Source: Aggregatibacter kilianii
GTDB taxonomy: Bacteria; Pseudomonadota; Gammaproteobacteria; Enterobacterales; Pasteurellaceae
Direction of reading: 5' to 3'
DNA: 64,000 bases
Assembly: GCF_003129965.1 (NCBI RefSeq)
Contig: NZ_NRCJ01000004.1
Location: 124,001-188,000 of the forward strand
A program made the position numbers and the translations under genes. Shown here piece after piece: positions 62,819 to 64,000 of the stretch. How positions within the stretch are numbered: the first letter of the stretch is position 1; every line of letters starts with the position of its first letter. The notes beneath the pieces are model-generated. The model saw nothing but the letters and a program-made list of their open reading frames with translations. It was not told the origin of the DNA and did no database searches.

Positions 62819-63640
62819 ATGCTGACAATTACGACCTGCAATACTTATCCCAACCCACCGCAAAATTTACTGCCACTGCAACAGGCGTTGATTAAATCAG
62901 GCATTTCAACGGCGTTTAAACCTTGGCAGGAAACCACGGATTCCCCTTTCATTCTGCCACTATGTGCCTGGGATTACACACTTTTCTACGAAGCGTTTAT
63001 TCATTGGATAAAGCAATATACCTCTCACTTTATTAACCCTGCTGAGCTGATGTTATGGAACAGCCATAAGGGTTATTTATGTGATTTACAACAATGGGGC
63101 GTTAATGTCATCCCGACAGTGATTTGCCCTGCAAATTCATCTGAAATTTCGACCGCACTTCAACGCCAAAATTGGCAGGAATACGTCATCAAACCGGCTA
63201 TCGGGCAAAGCGGCAATCTGGTGACAAAACTCAAAGCAGACGATCCCTTACCTGATTTAACCGCCTATGGCAAAGAAATTGTGCTGCAACCTTTTATTCC
63301 CGATGTTGCGACTCACGGCGAGACCAGCCTCATTTTCTTCAACGGCAATTTCAGTCATGCCATCCGCCGCCAACCACCGCAAAACGAATGGCGCGCCAAT
63401 TCACAGTATAAAGTGGAAATCATCCCAACAACCGTTAGCGAACACATCATCACAACCGCCGAATCCATGCTCAAAAAACTCCCGGTGCTACCAAAATACG
63501 CCCGTGTTGACGGCACGTTGATTAACGGTGATCTCCTGTTAAATGAGTTGGAACTCATTGAACCCGCGTTGTATTTGGATAGAGCAGAGGGGGCGACGGA
63601 GAGGTTTGTTGAGGTGTTGAAGGAACATATAAAGAAATAA
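62819..63640 (+). CDS. ATP-grasp-fold protein of unknown substrate
   Basis: About 273 residues from the ATG at 62819; the frame is open upstream, but the previous ATG (62774) lies inside the terminator, so I reject it. ATP-grasp features: the lysine-bearing strand WQEYVIKPAIGQSGNLVTKLK (about residue 120), EIVLQPFIPDVATHGETSLIFFNGNFSHAIRR, and the metal-binding end GDLLLNELELIEPALYLDRAEGA. It resembles glutathione-synthetase-like or RimK-like ligases, but the acceptor-binding N-terminal part is not recognised. One uptake signal is inside (about 63150). Probably a peptide or amide ligase; substrate unknown. It may be a single gene. Confidence 0.82.
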   Translation: MLTITTCNTYPNPPQNLLPLQQALIKSGISTAFKPWQETTDSPFILPLCAWDYTLFYEAFIHWIKQYTSHFINPAELMLWNSHKGYLCDLQQWGVNVIPTVICPANSSEISTALQRQNWQEYVIKPAIGQSGNLVTKLKADDPLPDLTAYGKEIVLQPFIPDVATHGETSLIFFNGNFSHAIRRQPPQNEWRANSQYKVEIIPTTVSEHIITTAESMLKKLPVLPKYARVDGTLINGDLLLNELELIEPALYLDRAEGATERFVEVLKEHIKK

Positions 63641-63765
63641 TGAAAAGTGCGGTCAGTTTTAAACGTGTTTTTCAGGTTGAAAAAATTTTGACTACCTTTT
63701 CATTGGATATTTTTTGATTTTTAAGATGGGCTACTAAATAAAGGCACTTACTGAAACGGTCGCTA
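63641..63765. other. Short intergenic stretch with an uptake signal
   Basis: It holds one uptake signal (AAAAGTGCGGTCAG near 63644) with no partner forming a strong stem, then AT-rich DNA. No gene or clear regulatory site is seen. Confidence 0.4.
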
Positions 63766-64000
63766 TCATATGTATCCTAGCTCTTCTACTAAATCAATTA
63801 AATAATCATCAAAATCAAGCGATTGTTCAAAATATTCTTTCTCACAATTATTTTCTGTGGTTCCAAGTAAAAATCTTAATATGATGGCATCAATACTGTT
63901 TAATTTAATTCCAAATAATTCATCATTCAAGTTCCAAGCGCTATCTTTTAGTTTATCTAAATTTATTTGGTTGTCTAACGTTTCCCGGTAATGCTTTGAT
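63766..64000 (-). CDS. Partial hypothetical protein, C-terminal 77 residues
   Basis: An open frame enters from the right edge and stops with TGA at 63768-63766. It reads through 77 codons without interruption. The sequence is hydrophilic and acidic, with LKDSAWNLNDELFGIKLNS and a Glu/Asp-rich end (FDDYLIDLVEELGYI). The DNA is much more AT-rich than the genes to the left. Small acidic proteins of this type are often toxin-immunity proteins, but nothing here proves that. No uptake signal is in the fragment. The start lies outside the window. Confidence 0.55.
   Translation of the reverse strand, partial: SKHYRETLDNQINLDKLKDSAWNLNDELFGIKLNSIDAIILRFLLGTTENNCEKEYFEQSLDFDDYLIDLVEELGYI

Overview
The window looks like a chromosome segment of a Pasteurellaceae bacterium, most likely Aggregatibacter or a close Haemophilus relative. 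The Hin-type DNA uptake signal AAGTGCGGT (or its complement) occurs dozens of times, both inside genes and as inverted pairs acting as terminators. Gene content and local order also fit the family: pilABCD divergent from ampD, pnp-nlpI-deaD, a bifunctional gshAB, cueR/copZ/copA, clpP-clpX, and a cdaR/GntP/glycerate kinase locus. The genus call is an inference from these features; no database was searched.

Layout. 0-5.2 kb: a periplasmic nucleotidase cut by the left edge, two lipoproteins of unknown role, raiA, and a sodium:alanine symporter behind a tandem glycine riboswitch with a terminator platform. 5.5-11.2 kb: GNAT/yacG/coaE and the type IV pilus genes pilDCBA, divergent from ampD. 11.2-11.8 kb: a gene-free stretch with DnaA-box-like sites and a dispersed hairpin repeat. 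11.8-19.1 kb: an AhpD-like protein, an FNT channel, a YhcH protein, then pnp-nlpI-deaD. 19.2-28.2 kb: a six-gene, one-strand glycan cluster (MurG-like transferase, two GT4 transferases, an ABC exporter, a protein with two fused phosphotransferase domains, and Ugd). 28.4-32.1 kb: cdaR, GntP permease and glycerate kinase for glycerate or sugar-diacid use. 32.2-38.9 kb: hpt, a candidate Fur-controlled small RNA, pmbA, darP, a DASS transporter, rraA, menA and trmO. 39-47.5 kb: a relBE pair and a type I restriction-modification locus with two extra genes. 47.7-50.8 kb: copper homeostasis. 50.9-58 kb: DUF817 protein, clpXP, a phosphoethanolamine transferase, gshAB. 58.1-63.6 kb: a dihaem peroxidase, a Fur-box-preceded metal/siderophore ABC importer with a cupredoxin, and an ATP-grasp protein. 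The right edge cuts an AT-rich gene of unknown function.

The most interesting region is the restriction locus. Transcription order is hsdM, hsdS, a FRG-domain gene, a 245-residue protein that by eye resembles a degenerate FtsZ fold, then hsdR. hsdM begins with seven perfect copies of a 7-bp repeat. At this copy number the only well-placed ATG is out of frame with the methylase body, so the sequenced clone appears to be in a phase-OFF state. The other standouts are the 32.8-32.95 kb module (Fur box, TTGACA promoter, about 135 nt, strong terminator), which looks like an iron-responsive sRNA, and the uncharacterised glycan cluster. All similarity calls were made by reading the translations and should be tested by profile searches.
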